From: Arthrobacter sp. Y81
GTDB taxonomy: Bacteria; Actinomycetota; Actinomycetes; Actinomycetales; Micrococcaceae
Direction of reading: 5' to 3'
DNA length: 60,295 bases
Assembly (NCBI RefSeq): GCF_002929335.1
Contig: NZ_PJIL01000022.1
Location: 1 to 60,295, forward strand
The translations under genes and the position numbers were made by a program. The notes under the pieces are model-generated. The model was not told where the DNA came from and searched no databases. It was given only the letters and a program-made list of their open reading frames with translations. Shown here one piece after another: positions 16,616 through 25,603 of this stretch. Within the stretch, counting starts at the first letter, position 1. Each line of letters starts with the position of its first letter.

Positions 16616-17947
16616 TCACGCTTGCCCGGACGTTTCCGGCATCCGGGCAAGGACGGGGAATACCGAAAGCGCCACCGCGGCCACCAGTGCGCCGGGGAGG
16701 AGTGTCCACCCTGTTGCCTGGGTGAGCAGGGTCGCCAGGTATGGTGCCAGCCCGCCGAAAACGGCTGTCGCGGCCGTGGCACCCAACGCCAGCCCCGTGA
16801 GCCGGCCGGCAGGGTGGAACTGTTCGGTGGCCGCAGATGCGGCTACCGCGGTAATGCCGCCGGCCGTGCAGGCCAAGACGACGGCCCCGCAAAGTGCGGC
16901 CCCTACTGAATTGAAGGACATCAGGGCGAACATGGGTACCGGCAGGGCGATGGCCAGGGCGCACAACCACAGCAGCGTCGTCCGCCGTCCCATCCTGTCT
17001 GAGATCGCGCTCGCGTGCGGCGCCACCGCGATCACCGAGACGGAGGCTGTGGTGGACAGCCACAAGGAGCTGCCTTCCGGGAAGCCGGAGACCGACGTCA
17101 GGTAGGTTGGCACGTAGATGATGCCTACGTAGTAGGTGATCGAGGCCAACGCGGAAATAGCGAATGTCCTGTAGAGGCCGGCCCGCTGGGTGCGAAGGAT
17201 GAACCGCAGAGGTTCGCGTACCGGGCCCGTTGCCTGCTGTCGGGCAAACACGGGGGTCTCGCCCAGCCTTGTCCGGGCCGCCAGCGTTGCCACGGCCAAA
17301 AGCGCACCGACTGCAAAAGGAATACGCCAGCCCCAGTCATCCAGTGCCGCCCGGTCCAGCATCGTCGTCGTGATGGCAGATACCGCGACGGCCAGCAGGA
17401 CCCCAACCTCGCTCGCCATGGACGCCAGGGCCGTTACCAGGCCGCGGCGTCCGGGCCGTGCCCCTTCAAGAAGATAAGTACTCACTGCCGGATATTCGCC
17501 GCCCACGGAGAACGCCATGACGCACCGCAGAGCAAGGAACGCCCCACCGGCCACCGCGCCTGCCTGCTCATGAGTGGGGAGCAGCGCCGTCCCGAGCATG
17601 GCCGCCGCCATGAGGGCCATACTCACCAGGAGAACGGGCCGTCGCCCGAGCCGGTCTCCCAACCGCCCGAACAGCAGGGCACCCACCGGCCGAAGCAGGT
17701 ACGACACCGCGAAGATGGCCAGCGTGGCGAGCAGCGAATCCGGGCCGCCGCCAAAGACTACCCGGGACAGGGCCGTTGCCATGAAGAGATACAGGGTGAA
17801 GTCGTACCACTCGACGATGGTGGAAAGGGCGGCGACGACGATGGAGGCCTTCGGCAGTGCGTCAGGGCGTTGGGGCGGCAGCAGATCGGTTGCCGGCCGG
17901 TTTGCCGGGTACACAGGGGGACGGCCTGAAAGGGCAAGAAATGGCAT
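16616..17947 (-). CDS. MFS transporter, metabolite:H+ symporter (MHS) family
   Basis: 443 aa with about 12 hydrophobic helices. STIVEWYDFTLYLFMATA in the first helix and GRLGDRLGRRPVLLVSM in loop 2-3 are typical of MHS symporters (ShiA/ProP/KgtP relatives), which carry organic acids or osmolytes. The ATG at 17947 has CAGGAA upstream. It stands as a single gene between the esterase and the MarR-quinone reductase operon. Its substrate cannot be told from sequence; an organic acid fits the neighbourhood. Confidence 0.83.
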   Translation of the reverse strand: MPFLALSGRPPVYPANRPATDLLPPQRPDALPKASIVVAALSTIVEWYDFTLYLFMATALSRVVFGGGPDSLLATLAIFAVSYLLRPVGALLFGRLGDRLGRRPVLLVSMALMAAAMLGTALLPTHEQAGAVAGGAFLALRCVMAFSVGGEYPAVSTYLLEGARPGRRGLVTALASMASEVGVLLAVAVSAITTTMLDRAALDDWGWRIPFAVGALLAVATLAARTRLGETPVFARQQATGPVREPLRFILRTQRAGLYRTFAISALASITYYVGIIYVPTYLTSVSGFPEGSSLWLSTTASVSVIAVAPHASAISDRMGRRTTLLWLCALAIALPVPMFALMSFNSVGAALCGAVVLACTAGGITAVAASAATEQFHPAGRLTGLALGATAATAVFGGLAPYLATLLTQATGWTLLPGALVAAVALSVFPVLARMPETSGQA

Positions 17948-18019
17948 AGGTTTGTTCCTGGGTTTGGGGCATGGGAGAACCCGGCCCCGCGAAGTGAGGG
18001 CCGTAACGGTTCTCAGGCT

Positions 18020-19003
18020 TTAGGTGGTGACGACGAGTTTGCCGCTGGTGCGGCTTTCCTCCATGTCGGTGTGGGCTTCGACGATGTCATCGAGGGTGTA
18101 GACCTTGCCGATGGGGACGGTTGCGGTGCCGTCGCTGACGGCCTGCAGGAACTCCTGAAGCATATTGCGGGGAAGGTCGGCGGCTCCGCCTGTGTAGGAG
18201 GTGAGCCGGACACCGCGGGGAATGTAGTCGATGGGATAGAAATCCGGGATGGTCCACTGGTTTGAGAGCATGCCGGTGAAGCAGACGACGCCGTGGACCC
18301 GGGTGGCGTGCAATGTGTCGCGCAGCGTCGGGGTGCCGACGAGTTCGAGGGCGGCGTCCACGCCGTCGGGAATAATGCGGCGCACGGCGGCGGCCAGGTT
18401 CCCGTCGTCGATCAGGACATGGTCGACGCCGATCGAGGCCAGGGCTTCCTGTTTGGCCGCGTTGCGGGTTGACGCGAGGACGGTGAGTCCGGCGCGTTTG
18501 GCAAGGATGGCGGCGGCCATGCCGACGGACGACGTTCCGCCGCGGATGAGCAGGCTCTGGCCGGGCTGGATGTCCAGGCCGATGGTGAGGGAGCCATATG
18601 CGGTCTGGAGCATCTCCGGGACGGCGCCGATGATGGGCCAGGGCAGGTCCGATTCGAACGGAATGACCTGGCGTGCCGGCACGCACGTGTACTCGGCGTA
18701 GCCGCCGTCGAAGACGCGGCCCATGCCGCCCATGAGCGTGACGACCTTTTGCCCGGCGCCGAATTCGCCGCCGGGGGAGTGCACCACCTCCCCGGCTGCT
18801 TCGATCCCGGGCACGCGCGGAAAGGTGACGCCTTCGGCCAGGCCCAGGCGGGTATGCAGCTCTGAGCGGTTGAGCCCGAAGGCCCGGACCCGGATGAGCA
18901 CCTGGCCGGGCCCGGGTTCGGGGATTGGCCTATCTTGTATGACCAGAGCCTCAGCCGGCCCGGGGCCGTCCAGCACAACTGCCCGCATGGTGCCGGCGCT
19001 CAC
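18020..19003 (-). CDS. NADPH:quinone oxidoreductase / zinc-less MDR alcohol dehydrogenase family
   Basis: 327 aa medium-chain reductase without the Cys zinc ligands, as in QOR/CryZ proteins. Motifs are PGIEAAGEVV near 60, LLIRGGTSSVGMAAAILAKR (NADPH fold) and DAALELVG. The GTG start overlaps the MarR stop by 4 nt (GTGA), so it is translated as the second gene of a MarR-oxidoreductase pair. Such pairs usually respond to electrophiles or quinones; this is inferred from family. Confidence 0.82.
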   Translation of the reverse strand: MSAGTMRAVVLDGPGPAEALVIQDRPIPEPGPGQVLIRVRAFGLNRSELHTRLGLAEGVTFPRVPGIEAAGEVVHSPGGEFGAGQKVVTLMGGMGRVFDGGYAEYTCVPARQVIPFESDLPWPIIGAVPEMLQTAYGSLTIGLDIQPGQSLLIRGGTSSVGMAAAILAKRAGLTVLASTRNAAKQEALASIGVDHVLIDDGNLAAAVRRIIPDGVDAALELVGTPTLRDTLHATRVHGVVCFTGMLSNQWTIPDFYPIDYIPRGVRLTSYTGGAADLPRNMLQEFLQAVSDGTATVPIGKVYTLDDIVEAHTDMEESRTSGKLVVTT

Positions 19004-19473
19004 TGCCCGGCCACCTTGGAGTCCAGCGCAGGTCGATGCGCACTGCGCACACGTGCCAGGAGTTCGAGCAGGGTGCTGGCCTCCTGCGTGGTCAGGGCCG
19101 GGGTGAACCAGCGGGCAAGTTCTGCCTCGACCACCTGGCGGGCCTGGTCAACCACCGCGGCCCCGGCCGGTGTGAGTTCCAGCAGGGAGGAACGCCGGTC
19201 GCCCGGGTTCATCTTCCGCGAGCAGAACCCCGCCGCCTCAACACGGTCGATGAGCTTGCTGGCGCCGCCCACCGTAATGGACAGCGCCGACGCAATATCG
19301 AACACCCTGCACGCGCCGACGGTAGCAACAACAACCATCGCCTCGTACCTGCCGAGGGGAACGCCGCATTCATCGCGCAGGCGGGCATCAACCGCGTCCC
19401 ACAACTCCGTTTCGAGCCGGGTCAGCGCACTGAACAGCGGATAGAAGGCAGCGGGGTCGTCTCTGGAGTCCAT
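19000..19473 (-). CDS. MarR-family transcriptional regulator
   Basis: 157 aa with the winged helix at about 45-105 (FDIASALSITVGGASKLIDRVEAAGFCSRKMNPGDRRSSLLELT). The GDRR wing motif is clear. It is first in a two-gene operon with the quinone reductase. GGAAGATACTTCC at 19501-19513, just upstream, is a probable autoregulatory operator. A Cys in the wing (GFCSRK) and one in GACRVFD could allow redox sensing, but this is speculative. Confidence 0.85.
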   Translation of the reverse strand: MDSRDDPAAFYPLFSALTRLETELWDAVDARLRDECGVPLGRYEAMVVVATVGACRVFDIASALSITVGGASKLIDRVEAAGFCSRKMNPGDRRSSLLELTPAGAAVVDQARQVVEAELARWFTPALTTQEASTLLELLARVRSAHRPALDSKVAGQ

Positions 19474-19500
19474 GGCACGATGCTAGCAGATACATTCCAC

Positions 19501-19513
19501 GGAAGATACTTCC
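19501..19513. promoter_or_regulatory. MarR operator-like palindrome GGAAGATACTTCC
   Basis: A 13-bp perfect palindrome (GGAAG-ATA-CTTCC) lies 28-40 nt upstream of the MarR start. A second half-site, GATACATTCC, is adjacent at 19490-19499. Confidence 0.5.
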
Positions 19514-19538
19514 TTGTTTTCTACTTTCGTCGATGGGA

Positions 19539-20588
19539 TCAGAGAGCGGGATCGACCAGCAGCTTCATCTTCTGGCCGGCCCGGAGCTTCTCGAACCCTT
19601 CCTGGACCACTCCACTGAGGGGGATGTCCTCAACCCACCCTGTCGTCTTGTAGTGACCTTTGGCCATGAGGTCGATCACCGCTGAATAGTCGGCCCCGGT
19701 GTAGCAGATGGTCCCTTGGATGCGCCGCTCCCTCAGCACAAGGTTGATGAGCGGCGTCGGGAGGGGCTTTTCATAAATCGCAACGCTGATCAGCGGCCGG
19801 CGTTCACCGAGGCATTCGAGGGCTGAGTGGACGGCAGGTGCAACCCCGGCGGCGTCGAAGGCCGCGTCAACGCCGTCGCCGTTGGTCCGGTCGGCGATGA
19901 GCGCGGTCACGTCCTGGCTGGTTGGATCCAGCGTGCGTGCGCCGAGTGTCTCAATGGACTTTCGGCGGGTCTCCGACGGTTCAACGACGTCGATTTCGGT
20001 CAGTCCCATCCCGCGGAGGGCAAACCAGATGCCGATGCCGATAGGCCCGGCGCCGTAAATCAGCGCGCGGCTCTGGTCATTGACTTCGCCCATGGTCGCG
20101 GCGTGATACGCGACGGACATCGGCTCCACCAGTGCACCCATTTCGAGCGAGACATTGTCGGGGAGTTTGTGCACCTGATTGCTTGGCACCACTGTGTACT
20201 CTGCCATTCCGCCGTCGGCCATCAGCCCATGGAATCCGATCACGTTACACAGGTTGTAATGCCCGCTCTTGCACGGGCGGCACACACCGCAGCGGTAAAT
20301 GGGCTCGACCGTGACCCGGTCACCCTCGCGGACATCGGTGACGTTCTTACCGACTTCCGTCACCACTCCGGAGAATTCATGGCCCAGAGTCAGGGGCAGG
20401 CATTGGCCGGTGAGGGGGTGCGGGTCGGTCGGAGGAATGAAGATCGGGCCATCGTAGTACTCATGGAGGTCGGTACCGCAGATTCCGTTCCGGCTGACCT
20501 TGATCTTCACCTGGCCTTCCGCGGGGGAAGGTTCCTGAACGTCCCGGATCTCAAGTTTGTTCTTGCCGTAGTAGACCGCTGCGCGCAT
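19539..20588 (-). CDS. 2,3-butanediol dehydrogenase-type Zn alcohol dehydrogenase
   Basis: 349 aa. Motifs are NGICGTDLHEYYDGPIF, GHEFSGVV, structural zinc Cys in CGVCRPCKSGHYNLC, and NAD fold YGAGPIGIGIWFALRG. This pattern is that of (R,R)-butanediol/sorbitol dehydrogenases acting on secondary alcohols or acyloins. The true start is the ATG at 20588 with AGGAGG four bases upstream; the open frame further upstream is antisense overlap of the monooxygenase region. It follows the Baeyer-Villiger monooxygenase by 71 nt, so it may oxidise the cyclic alcohol that yields the ketone substrate. Confidence 0.85.
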   Translation of the reverse strand: MRAAVYYGKNKLEIRDVQEPSPAEGQVKIKVSRNGICGTDLHEYYDGPIFIPPTDPHPLTGQCLPLTLGHEFSGVVTEVGKNVTDVREGDRVTVEPIYRCGVCRPCKSGHYNLCNVIGFHGLMADGGMAEYTVVPSNQVHKLPDNVSLEMGALVEPMSVAYHAATMGEVNDQSRALIYGAGPIGIGIWFALRGMGLTEIDVVEPSETRRKSIETLGARTLDPTSQDVTALIADRTNGDGVDAAFDAAGVAPAVHSALECLGERRPLISVAIYEKPLPTPLINLVLRERRIQGTICYTGADYSAVIDLMAKGHYKTTGWVEDIPLSGVVQEGFEKLRAGQKMKLLVDPAL

Positions 20589-20659
20589 GGCGCCTCCTAG
20601 TTGTATGTGGGCATCAGATGATGCGGATGAGAATCTCGTTTGCGAACTCGCGGGACGGA

Positions 20660-22291
20660 TTAGGCCGGCGTCAGTGCCTTGCTGTCGGTCATGAAATTGG
20701 GGTACTTGTTCGAGGCCTCCTCGGCGAGGATGGAGCGGTACTGCTTGATGCCGCCGAGGTAGAACATCACCGTCCGCTTCTTGCCCGGGATGTTCGCCCC
20801 GAAAATCCACGAAGCGGCCTGGGGGAAGAGGGTCTGATGGGCGATATCCGAGCAGGTCTCTGTCCAGTCAGCCTCAGTGTCGGCCTTGGCTTCGATCCAG
20901 CCGGTACCGGAGCTCGACGCATGGCCGATAGTTTCGCTGATCCACTCGACCTGAGCCTCGATCGAGGGCGGAAGGTTGGTGAAGGGGCCGTTGGGGCCGA
21001 GGATCATGAACATGTTCGGGAAGCCACTGGTTGCCATGCCGAGATAGCTGGTCGGGCCGCCGGCCCAATGTTCCTTCAGCGTTTCGCCGTCCCGGCCACG
21101 AATATTGACGCGGACGTAGTTGCCGTCCACAGCGTCGAAGCCGGTAGCGCAGATGAGTACGTCAAGTTCGTGCAGGGTTCCGTCAGCCGTGACGATGCCT
21201 TGCTCCGTCACCTGCTCGATCGGGTTCTCTTTGACATTCACGAGGGAGACGTTTGGGCGGTTGAACGTTTCGTAATAACCCGAATCGCAAAGCGGCCTGC
21301 GGGCGTAGAGGTCCGTCGGCGTCAGTTTTCGGCGGGTCTCAGGGTCCTTCACGATATCGGCGATCTTCCGGCGGATGAACTTGGCCGCCTCTTCGTTGGC
21401 TTCCGGGTCAGTGGCGATATCAGAGAAGGTCTCGAACATGAAGCGGAACCCTCCGCCTTCCTCCCAGGTCTGCTGGTAGATGCGTTCGCGCTCTTCCGGG
21501 CTGACGCTGAAGGTCGGAACGGCGCTCTCTACGAAGCCCATGGCGACGGACGAGTTCCGGACCTGATCCCAGTTGGCCTCAAAGTTGTCCCGGTGCCCCT
21601 GCTGTTCCTGCGACGTAAGTTCGCGGTTGCCGGCAGGCACGCTGTACTGCGGGGTGCGCTGGAACGAGGTCAAGTGAGCAGCGACGGGTGCGGTGGCCGT
21701 GATCACCTGGTTGCCGGTGGAACCATTGCCGATCACACCTACACGCTTGCCAGCCAGATCCAGGTCCTCGGGCCAGGCGCCGGTGTGCACCAGGCGGCCC
21801 TGGAAGGATTCCATCCCGGGGAATTTGGGGAGGTTTGTCGCGGAGAGCAGGCCGAGACCCGTGACGAGGAACCGGGACTGGAACGTGACACCCGTGTCGG
21901 TCCGCACTGTCCAGATGCCGGTGGTCTCGTCGAATTCAGCGTCAGTCATGCCGGTTTCGAGTTGAATGTGTTCACGGAGGCTGTACCGGTCCACGACGCC
22001 GTTCAAGTACGCCAGAATCTGGCGCTGGGGCACATATTTGGTGTTCCATGGGGTCTGCTGGTAGAGCTCGCGATCGAACGAGTACTGGTAGACGAAGCTC
22101 TCCGAGTCCGAGAGGGCGCCGGGATACTTGTTCCAGTACCAGGTCCCGCCTACGCCCCCTGCGCGGTCAATGGCGACGGCGTTGAGACCGAGTTCGTTGC
22201 GCAGCTTGTGCAGCATGTAGATGCCACCGAAGCCTGCTCCGACGACGAGTGCGTCGAGCTGGTAGATCTTCTCGGGGACGGCGTTGTCCAT
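20660..22291 (-). CDS. Baeyer-Villiger monooxygenase (cyclohexanone monooxygenase-like), copy 1
   Basis: 543 aa flavoprotein. The FAD fold is VVGAGFGGIYMLHKLRNELG (16-35), the BVMO fingerprint FQGRLVHTGAWP is at 163-174, and the NADPH fold GVIGNGSTGNQ is at 185-195. ATGFDAVDGNY is another family mark. These enzymes insert O2-derived oxygen into a ketone to give an ester or lactone, using NADPH. GGAGG lies upstream of the ATG. It forms an operon with the butanediol-type dehydrogenase and is divergent from an AcoR-like activator, with a GTGTC...GACAC site between them. Cycloalkanone specificity is likely but not provable here. Confidence 0.9.
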   Translation of the reverse strand: MDNAVPEKIYQLDALVVGAGFGGIYMLHKLRNELGLNAVAIDRAGGVGGTWYWNKYPGALSDSESFVYQYSFDRELYQQTPWNTKYVPQRQILAYLNGVVDRYSLREHIQLETGMTDAEFDETTGIWTVRTDTGVTFQSRFLVTGLGLLSATNLPKFPGMESFQGRLVHTGAWPEDLDLAGKRVGVIGNGSTGNQVITATAPVAAHLTSFQRTPQYSVPAGNRELTSQEQQGHRDNFEANWDQVRNSSVAMGFVESAVPTFSVSPEERERIYQQTWEEGGGFRFMFETFSDIATDPEANEEAAKFIRRKIADIVKDPETRRKLTPTDLYARRPLCDSGYYETFNRPNVSLVNVKENPIEQVTEQGIVTADGTLHELDVLICATGFDAVDGNYVRVNIRGRDGETLKEHWAGGPTSYLGMATSGFPNMFMILGPNGPFTNLPPSIEAQVEWISETIGHASSSGTGWIEAKADTEADWTETCSDIAHQTLFPQAASWIFGANIPGKKRTVMFYLGGIKQYRSILAEEASNKYPNFMTDSKALTPA

Positions 22292-22374
22292 GATGTCATT
22301 TCCTCCGACTAATTGGGCTCTGTGAGATAATTCACTTTGTAGTTACTAGTCTGTGGTGGCACAACAAGGACGCG

Positions 22375-22393
22375 GTGTCTCGATTTGGGACAC
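22375..22393. promoter_or_regulatory. GTGT-N11-ACAC palindrome, candidate GAF/Fis activator site
   Basis: GTGTCTCGATTTGGGACAC lies between the divergent monooxygenase and AcoR-like genes. Related 17-19 nt sites occur at 25332, 31902, 32073, 39975 and 40878. Confidence 0.6.
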
Positions 22394-22507
22394 TTCCGTT
22401 CGACCCGAGAATCCGGGATTGATACCCTCTCAGCACCAATCGCGAGTGCTGACGAGTGTTGATTGGCCGACATCCGGGCTGGCGGACGACATTGCAAAGG
22501 GGCAGAT

Positions 22508-24247
22508 ATGTCCGATCCGGTGCGGGAAGCGCGGGAGCAGCTGATTCGCGTTGGCCTCACAGGACCCTATGGGGCCAACGATGCAGTGCCGGACCTGATC
22601 GTGCGCAGTTGGCGACGGTCGCTCAGCAGCGCCGTCGAAAGCTCGGTCCCGTCTCAACGTTTTCAAGACGTGGATACGGACTCTCTGCTGTGCCGGGCTG
22701 CAGTTCCTGTGCTCGATCGTTGGCAACACCAGCTCGCTGACACTGGGACCACACTCTTCCTCAGCGACCGGGGCGGCAGCATCGTTGCCCGGCGAACGAG
22801 TGACAACAGTGAGCGACGGCGCCTCGACAGCATGCACGCGGCGGAGGGCTTCGACTACTCCGAGGAATCCATTGGCACGAACGGCTTGGGCACGTCCATG
22901 GTCGAGAAGCGCCCGGTTTTCGTCAAGGGGAGCCAGCACTACAATGACGCCTTGACCGCCCTGGCGTGTGCGGCTGCGCCCGTCTATACACCGGCCGGTC
23001 TGGTCGTTGGCTCAGTCTCGCTGGGCGGCCCACTCGAGGCTGCCAGCCCGATCATGCTGTCGCTGACGCGGGAGATCAGCCAGCAGATTGAGGAGAGATT
23101 CCGGGCGTCCTCCCGGCCCCAGGATCTCGCACTTGCGATGTCCTTTATGCGTTTCAGCAGCTCACAGCGTCCTACGGTGGTGATGGATCGAGAGTCCATC
23201 CTGGCTAACACGCCGGGCCTGCCCTACGTCAGTGTCGCGTCGCATGTCATGCTCTGGGAAGTGCTCAAATCTCACGACTGGTCATCCAGCAATACACTGC
23301 GTCGTGAATTGGAGGCCACCTCCATTGAGGTCACGGCCCGGAGGGTGGTGGATGGGCCGCGTGAGCACTACGTGGTGCACTTCTCCGATCTGAGTAACGC
23401 GTCCGACAACCCGTCTGGGCTGGCCTTGCCTTCTGGGGCACGGCTCGAGGGCAAAGGCGCGCCGGCGCCGAGCAAGACTGCCCCGGCCGTTGTCTTGGTA
23501 GATGGACCGCGTGGTTCTGGACGCGCGACAGTCGCCGGGAGGCGGCGTACGGAGTGGGGAAGTACGGCGCGTTGTGAAGTATTTGTCCTGTCCGCCGGGG
23601 CCGCTACTCCGTGGAGGGCCATCGAGGAGCTCCTGGCAGGCGGTACCGACGTGCTGATCCGGCGGATCGAGGACCTCGCCGAAAACGAAGTTGCGGATTT
23701 GGCCGCTGTCGTCGAGCGGCACCGGCAAGCCAGGTCCGATGGGCAGCGCGCAAGCAGCCTTCTACTGACGTCCTCGCGAGATGATGCTGCGCCAGCCGTT
23801 CGGGCTTTTGTTGACACCACCGGAACCGAGGAGCGTACCGATGCACTGGCCCGGACCCCCGAAAGGATCCCCGGCCTGGTCAAGGCTATCCTCAACGTGG
23901 TTGACCCGGAATCGCGGCACACCATCTCGCCGGCTGCCCTGCAGTCCATGGTCCAGTGGAACTGGCCCGGCAACATCGCCGAACTTGCCGACACTGTGGC
24001 CGCCCTGATTGGGGATGCGAAAGGCTCGGTCATCGAACGTCGGCATTTGCCGAAACATCTGCAGCAGGCGCCCCCGCGACGTCACATGAGCATGATGGAG
24101 ACGGCGGAGCGCGGGGCCATCATCAGGGCACTCGACGCGGCCGGGGGTAACAAATCGGAGGCCGCAGCCCTGCTGGGTATGGGGAGGTCCACACTGTATC
24201 GGCGGCTGCGCCAGCTTGGCCTCGATACGGGCGAAGGGTCGATCTGA
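22508..24247 (+). CDS. AcoR-like GAF/Fis transcriptional activator with degenerate AAA domain
   Basis: About 579 aa. The N-terminal GAF region contains GFDYSEESIGTNGLGTS, the usual AcoR signature, and a C-terminal Fis helix-turn-helix reads NKSEAAALLGMGRSTLYRRLRQLGL. The central segment (about 330-510) keeps only a worn Walker-like GPRGSGRAT and lacks GAFTGA, so it cannot act as a sigma-54 ATPase. Actinobacteria lack sigma-54, and such proteins act on ordinary promoters. The ATG at 22508 has AAGGGG upstream. It is divergent from monooxygenase copy 1 and probably senses a ketone or alcohol. It has a paralogue at 36920-38752. Confidence 0.83.
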   Translation: MSDPVREAREQLIRVGLTGPYGANDAVPDLIVRSWRRSLSSAVESSVPSQRFQDVDTDSLLCRAAVPVLDRWQHQLADTGTTLFLSDRGGSIVARRTSDNSERRRLDSMHAAEGFDYSEESIGTNGLGTSMVEKRPVFVKGSQHYNDALTALACAAAPVYTPAGLVVGSVSLGGPLEAASPIMLSLTREISQQIEERFRASSRPQDLALAMSFMRFSSSQRPTVVMDRESILANTPGLPYVSVASHVMLWEVLKSHDWSSSNTLRRELEATSIEVTARRVVDGPREHYVVHFSDLSNASDNPSGLALPSGARLEGKGAPAPSKTAPAVVLVDGPRGSGRATVAGRRRTEWGSTARCEVFVLSAGAATPWRAIEELLAGGTDVLIRRIEDLAENEVADLAAVVERHRQARSDGQRASSLLLTSSRDDAAPAVRAFVDTTGTEERTDALARTPERIPGLVKAILNVVDPESRHTISPAALQSMVQWNWPGNIAELADTVAALIGDAKGSVIERRHLPKHLQQAPPRRHMSMMETAERGAIIRALDAAGGNKSEAAALLGMGRSTLYRRLRQLGLDTGEGSI

Positions 24248-24268
24248 TTCCGATGGCCGCGGCATGCA

Positions 24269-25168
24269 TCAGGCCCCGGTGTCGCCGTCGAGGCTGATGA
24301 CTTCTTCCAGCACAGCCTGTAGAGCCGGACTTGCATCGTTGCGGCGCCATGCTGCCCTGAGGTCGACATCGGCGGTGGAGTCCTCGAGGGGAATGAACAC
24401 AACATGCGGATCTGTCGCATTCCGCGCGACAGACGCCAATGTTAGATGGCACCCGACTTCGGCGCTTACCAGCGCCAGCGCGGTCTGCGTGTCAGGGGCC
24501 ACCTGAACGATGTCGGCGACAAAACCGTTGGCATGGGCCAGTCGCCGAAGCCGATCTGGCAGGACCGCGCCCTCGAAAGGCGTCAGCGATATGAAGGCCT
24601 CAGTGGCAAGCCGCCCCATTGCGATCCGGCGTGAGCCGGCAAGCGGGTGGGTGTCGGGCATTGCCACCACGAGTGAGTCCGGCATGACCACACGGGAGGA
24701 CACCTCTGCCGGGATGACATCCCACCGTCCCAGGGCGATGTCTGTCTCCCCTTGCACCAGTTTTTTCATAGCGGGCTGGGCGAAATTCTGGCTGGACAGC
24801 TCCAGCTGAATCCTTGGCCTGTTGGATTTCACCTGCCTGGCGAGTCGGGCCACCAGCTGGTGGGTAGAGACGCCAGCAAAAGCAATTCGCACCATTCCGG
24901 CCTCGCCGTTGTCGGCGGACCGGACGGCCTCCTCGGCTCGGCGAAGGGCCTCGAAAACCTCGGTGGCAGGGGCGACCAGCGCCTGCCCACTGGACGTGAG
25001 CTTCACGGAACGGGTGTTGCGGTCCAGCAGGCGCGTTCCGAGTTCAGTTTCGAGCTGTTTGATGATCCTGCTTAGGGGCGGCTGGGTCATGTTTAGGCGT
25101 TCGGCCGCCCGCCCGAAATGGAGTTCCTGTGCCACTGCAAGGAAAGCCCTCAGCTGGCCAACGTCCAT
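24269..25168 (-). CDS. LysR-family transcriptional regulator, copy 1
   Basis: 299 aa. The N-terminal helix-turn-helix (FLAVAQELHFGRAAERLNMTQPPLSRIIKQLE) is followed by a LysR substrate-binding domain of the BenM/CatR-like group. It ends 21 nt after the convergent AcoR-like gene and is divergent from the SDR gene at 25604. It is highly similar along its length to the LysR at 35962-36858 (shared STHxLV, SQNFAQPAM, DIALGRWD), so they arose by duplication. Upstream lie GCAACAATTGTTGC and GGAATCCTATTGG, possible operators. Confidence 0.87.
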   Translation of the reverse strand: MDVGQLRAFLAVAQELHFGRAAERLNMTQPPLSRIIKQLETELGTRLLDRNTRSVKLTSSGQALVAPATEVFEALRRAEEAVRSADNGEAGMVRIAFAGVSTHQLVARLARQVKSNRPRIQLELSSQNFAQPAMKKLVQGETDIALGRWDVIPAEVSSRVVMPDSLVVAMPDTHPLAGSRRIAMGRLATEAFISLTPFEGAVLPDRLRRLAHANGFVADIVQVAPDTQTALALVSAEVGCHLTLASVARNATDPHVVFIPLEDSTADVDLRAAWRRNDASPALQAVLEEVISLDGDTGA

Positions 25169-25253
25169 GTTCTGCTCACTCTTCTCGTTCTCCCCACCCT
25201 CTTCATTATTGAGTAAAAAGGTATCACCGGAATCCTATTGGCGCGTCGGAACT

Positions 25254-25267
25254 GCAACAATTGTTGC
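25254..25267. promoter_or_regulatory. Palindrome GCAACAATTGTTGC
   Basis: A perfect 14-bp palindrome 86-99 nt upstream of LysR copy 1. LysR sites are often interrupted dyads; this continuous one may serve another regulator. Confidence 0.45.
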
Positions 25268-25331
25268 TGCTCGACGTGGGGCTGGCTTTCAGTTCAAGTT
25301 TTGGGAGACCGGCCGAGCGGGCAACCTGGCG

Positions 25332-25350
25332 GTGTGCAAGGTTTGAACAC
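25332..25350. promoter_or_regulatory. GTGT-N11-ACAC site upstream of SDR gene
   Basis: GTGTGCAAGGTTTGAACAC fits the pattern at 22375-22393 with one arm imperfect. It lies 254-272 nt upstream of the SDR start, a distance typical for an enhancer-like activator site. Confidence 0.45.
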
Positions 25351-25603
25351 TTCGGTCTTCAGCGAGGAAGCGTCTTGCAGGATGAGGAAGTGCCGCAATC
25401 GCGGGACATCCCTCGGCTCACCGACGAGCTGATGGGTGATTACAGAAGAACGCCGGGAGGCAGACGGTGCGCGGCTGACTGGTGGCGCTGTGAAAGGGGC
25501 AAGGCTCCGGCCTTCGCCTTGCCGGCGCAGGCAGCCCCAACGCGGCCCGGTCGGTCTCGGCACCCCTGCTCTAAGTACTCCCACTAGAGCTATAGGAGAC
25601 AAC

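Larger units (their letters stand above)
25169..25603. other. Divergent regulatory region without a gene
   Basis: This 435-bp stretch between LysR copy 1 and the SDR gene holds no convincing coding sequence. It contains the 14-bp palindrome at 25254-25267, a GGAATCCTATTGG element at 25228-25240 and a GTGT-N11-ACAC site at 25332-25350, so dual LysR and GAF/Fis control is plausible. Confidence 0.6.

Noticed and set aside
20618..22312. Plus-strand 564-codon open frame opposite monooxygenase copy 1
   Set aside because: Antisense shadow of a gene with clear FAD, BVMO and NADPH motifs; no domains or ribosome site of its own.
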